From Gammaproteobacteria bacterium (GTDB lineage: Bacteria > Pseudomonadota > Gammaproteobacteria > Tenderiales > Tenderiaceae): 35,606 nt of DNA. Below the pieces are notes generated by a model, which worked only from the letters and a program-made list of their open reading frames with translations, ran no database searches and was not told where the DNA came from. Every line of letters begins with the position of its first letter. Position 1 is the stretch's first letter. The stretch spans positions 1 through 35,606 of the forward strand of contig JAKFXL010000020.1 in NCBI GenBank assembly GCA_021731365.1, given 5' to 3'. Positions 35,204-35,606 of this stretch are shown one piece after another. Made by a program: the position numbers and the translations under genes.

Positions 35204-35606
35204 AAAACCGTATGTAAAGGGCAACAAAAATGATGCCAATGATGCCGCAGGCATTTGTGAAGCGGCCGATCGTCCAAGCATGCGTTTTGTACCGGTTAAA
35301 AGCCTGGCACAACAAGATCTGATGTTGTTGCATAACCAGAGGTCACAGTCCATTAAGCGGCGCACCGCCTTAGCGAATCAACTGCGCGGGCTGTTGATGG
35401 GATATGGCATTGTGGTAGACAAAAGTCTGCATAAGCTGCGCCAGAGGTTGCCGGAGATTCTGGAGGACGCTGAGAATGTGCTGAGTTCTCTGGCACGCGA
35501 GATATTTGCGGAAATGCGTGATGAGCTCATGCATCTTGATCAGCTCATTGCCAAGGCGGATAAAAAAGTGAGTGCCATGGCCAGTGCTAATGAAGCCTGT
35601 CGGCGA
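35204..35606 (+). pseudogene. IS110-family transposase, 5'-truncated and running off the window
   Basis: In a frame different from the IS91 gene the sequence reads KPYVKGNKNDANDAAGICEA, the N-terminal-domain motif of IS110 DEDD transposases, then RTALANQLRGLLMGYGIVV, and a helical stretch ending at the window edge, where the C-terminal transposase domain should begin. About 90-100 N-terminal residues with the first acidic catalytic positions are missing. It is fused to IS91 DNA at about 35204. Whether the 3' end is intact cannot be seen. Confidence 0.85.

Overview
The window reads as chromosome of a GC-rich gammaproteobacterium. The evidence is the run mreB-mreC-mreD-mrdA-rodA-rlpA-dacA-dat-ybeD-lipB-lipA, the proteobacterial petABC operon and the protein sequences themselves. 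An SbtA-type bicarbonate transporter with a P-II-like partner suggests an autotroph, possibly a marine sulfur oxidiser; that lifestyle is inference, because no carbon-fixation or sulfur gene lies in the window.

Layout. (1) 1-3070, plus strand: promoter, petA (Rieske), petB (cytochrome b), petC (cytochrome c1), then an unlisted 41-residue membrane microprotein and a strong hairpin. (2) 3088-13676, minus strand: a near-continuous rod-shape, cell-wall and lipoate block, with many genes overlapping or separated by 1-3 bases. (3) 13894-16000, minus strand: an amphi-Trp protein, a VC0807-type membrane protein and a Ca/Na antiporter, followed by a 111-bp inverted-repeat element flanked by 10-bp direct repeats. 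(4) 16165-18980: P-II-like protein, SbtA and an HPF/RaiA-like protein on the minus strand, with a divergent NhaR-like LysR regulator; msrB converges on the latter. (5) 19573-24477: promoter, tandem glycine riboswitch and terminator, then gcvT-gcvH-gcvPA-gcvPB, a complete glycine cleavage system apart from the shared L protein. Its H protein needs lipoate, which lipB/lipA elsewhere in the window can supply.

(6) 24458-26697: an AT-richer island bounded by two copies of the gcvPB 3' end. It holds a cytosine-5 methyltransferase broken by a nonsense codon and split in two, an intact PD-(D/E)XK-type nuclease ORF lying between the two methylase fragments, and a DUF4928-like protein. (7) 26881-29401: an exported GlcG/HbpS-like protein, a bacterial alternative oxidase, and a HExxH protein whose N-terminal segment resembles those of contractile-injection-system-associated proteins. 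(8) 29519-33512: kup and uup. (9) 33513-35606: insertion-sequence debris, made of a tyrosine recombinase frameshifted by a 28-bp insertion, an IS91-type transposase cut off before its HUH motif, and a 5'-truncated IS110-type transposase joined directly to it and running off the window.

The most notable items are the restriction-modification island with its duplicated gcvPB end and dead methylase beside an intact nuclease, the tagged metalloprotease-like protein, the alternative oxidase in a bacterium that also has bc1, the sodium/bicarbonate gene group, and the MITE-like element.
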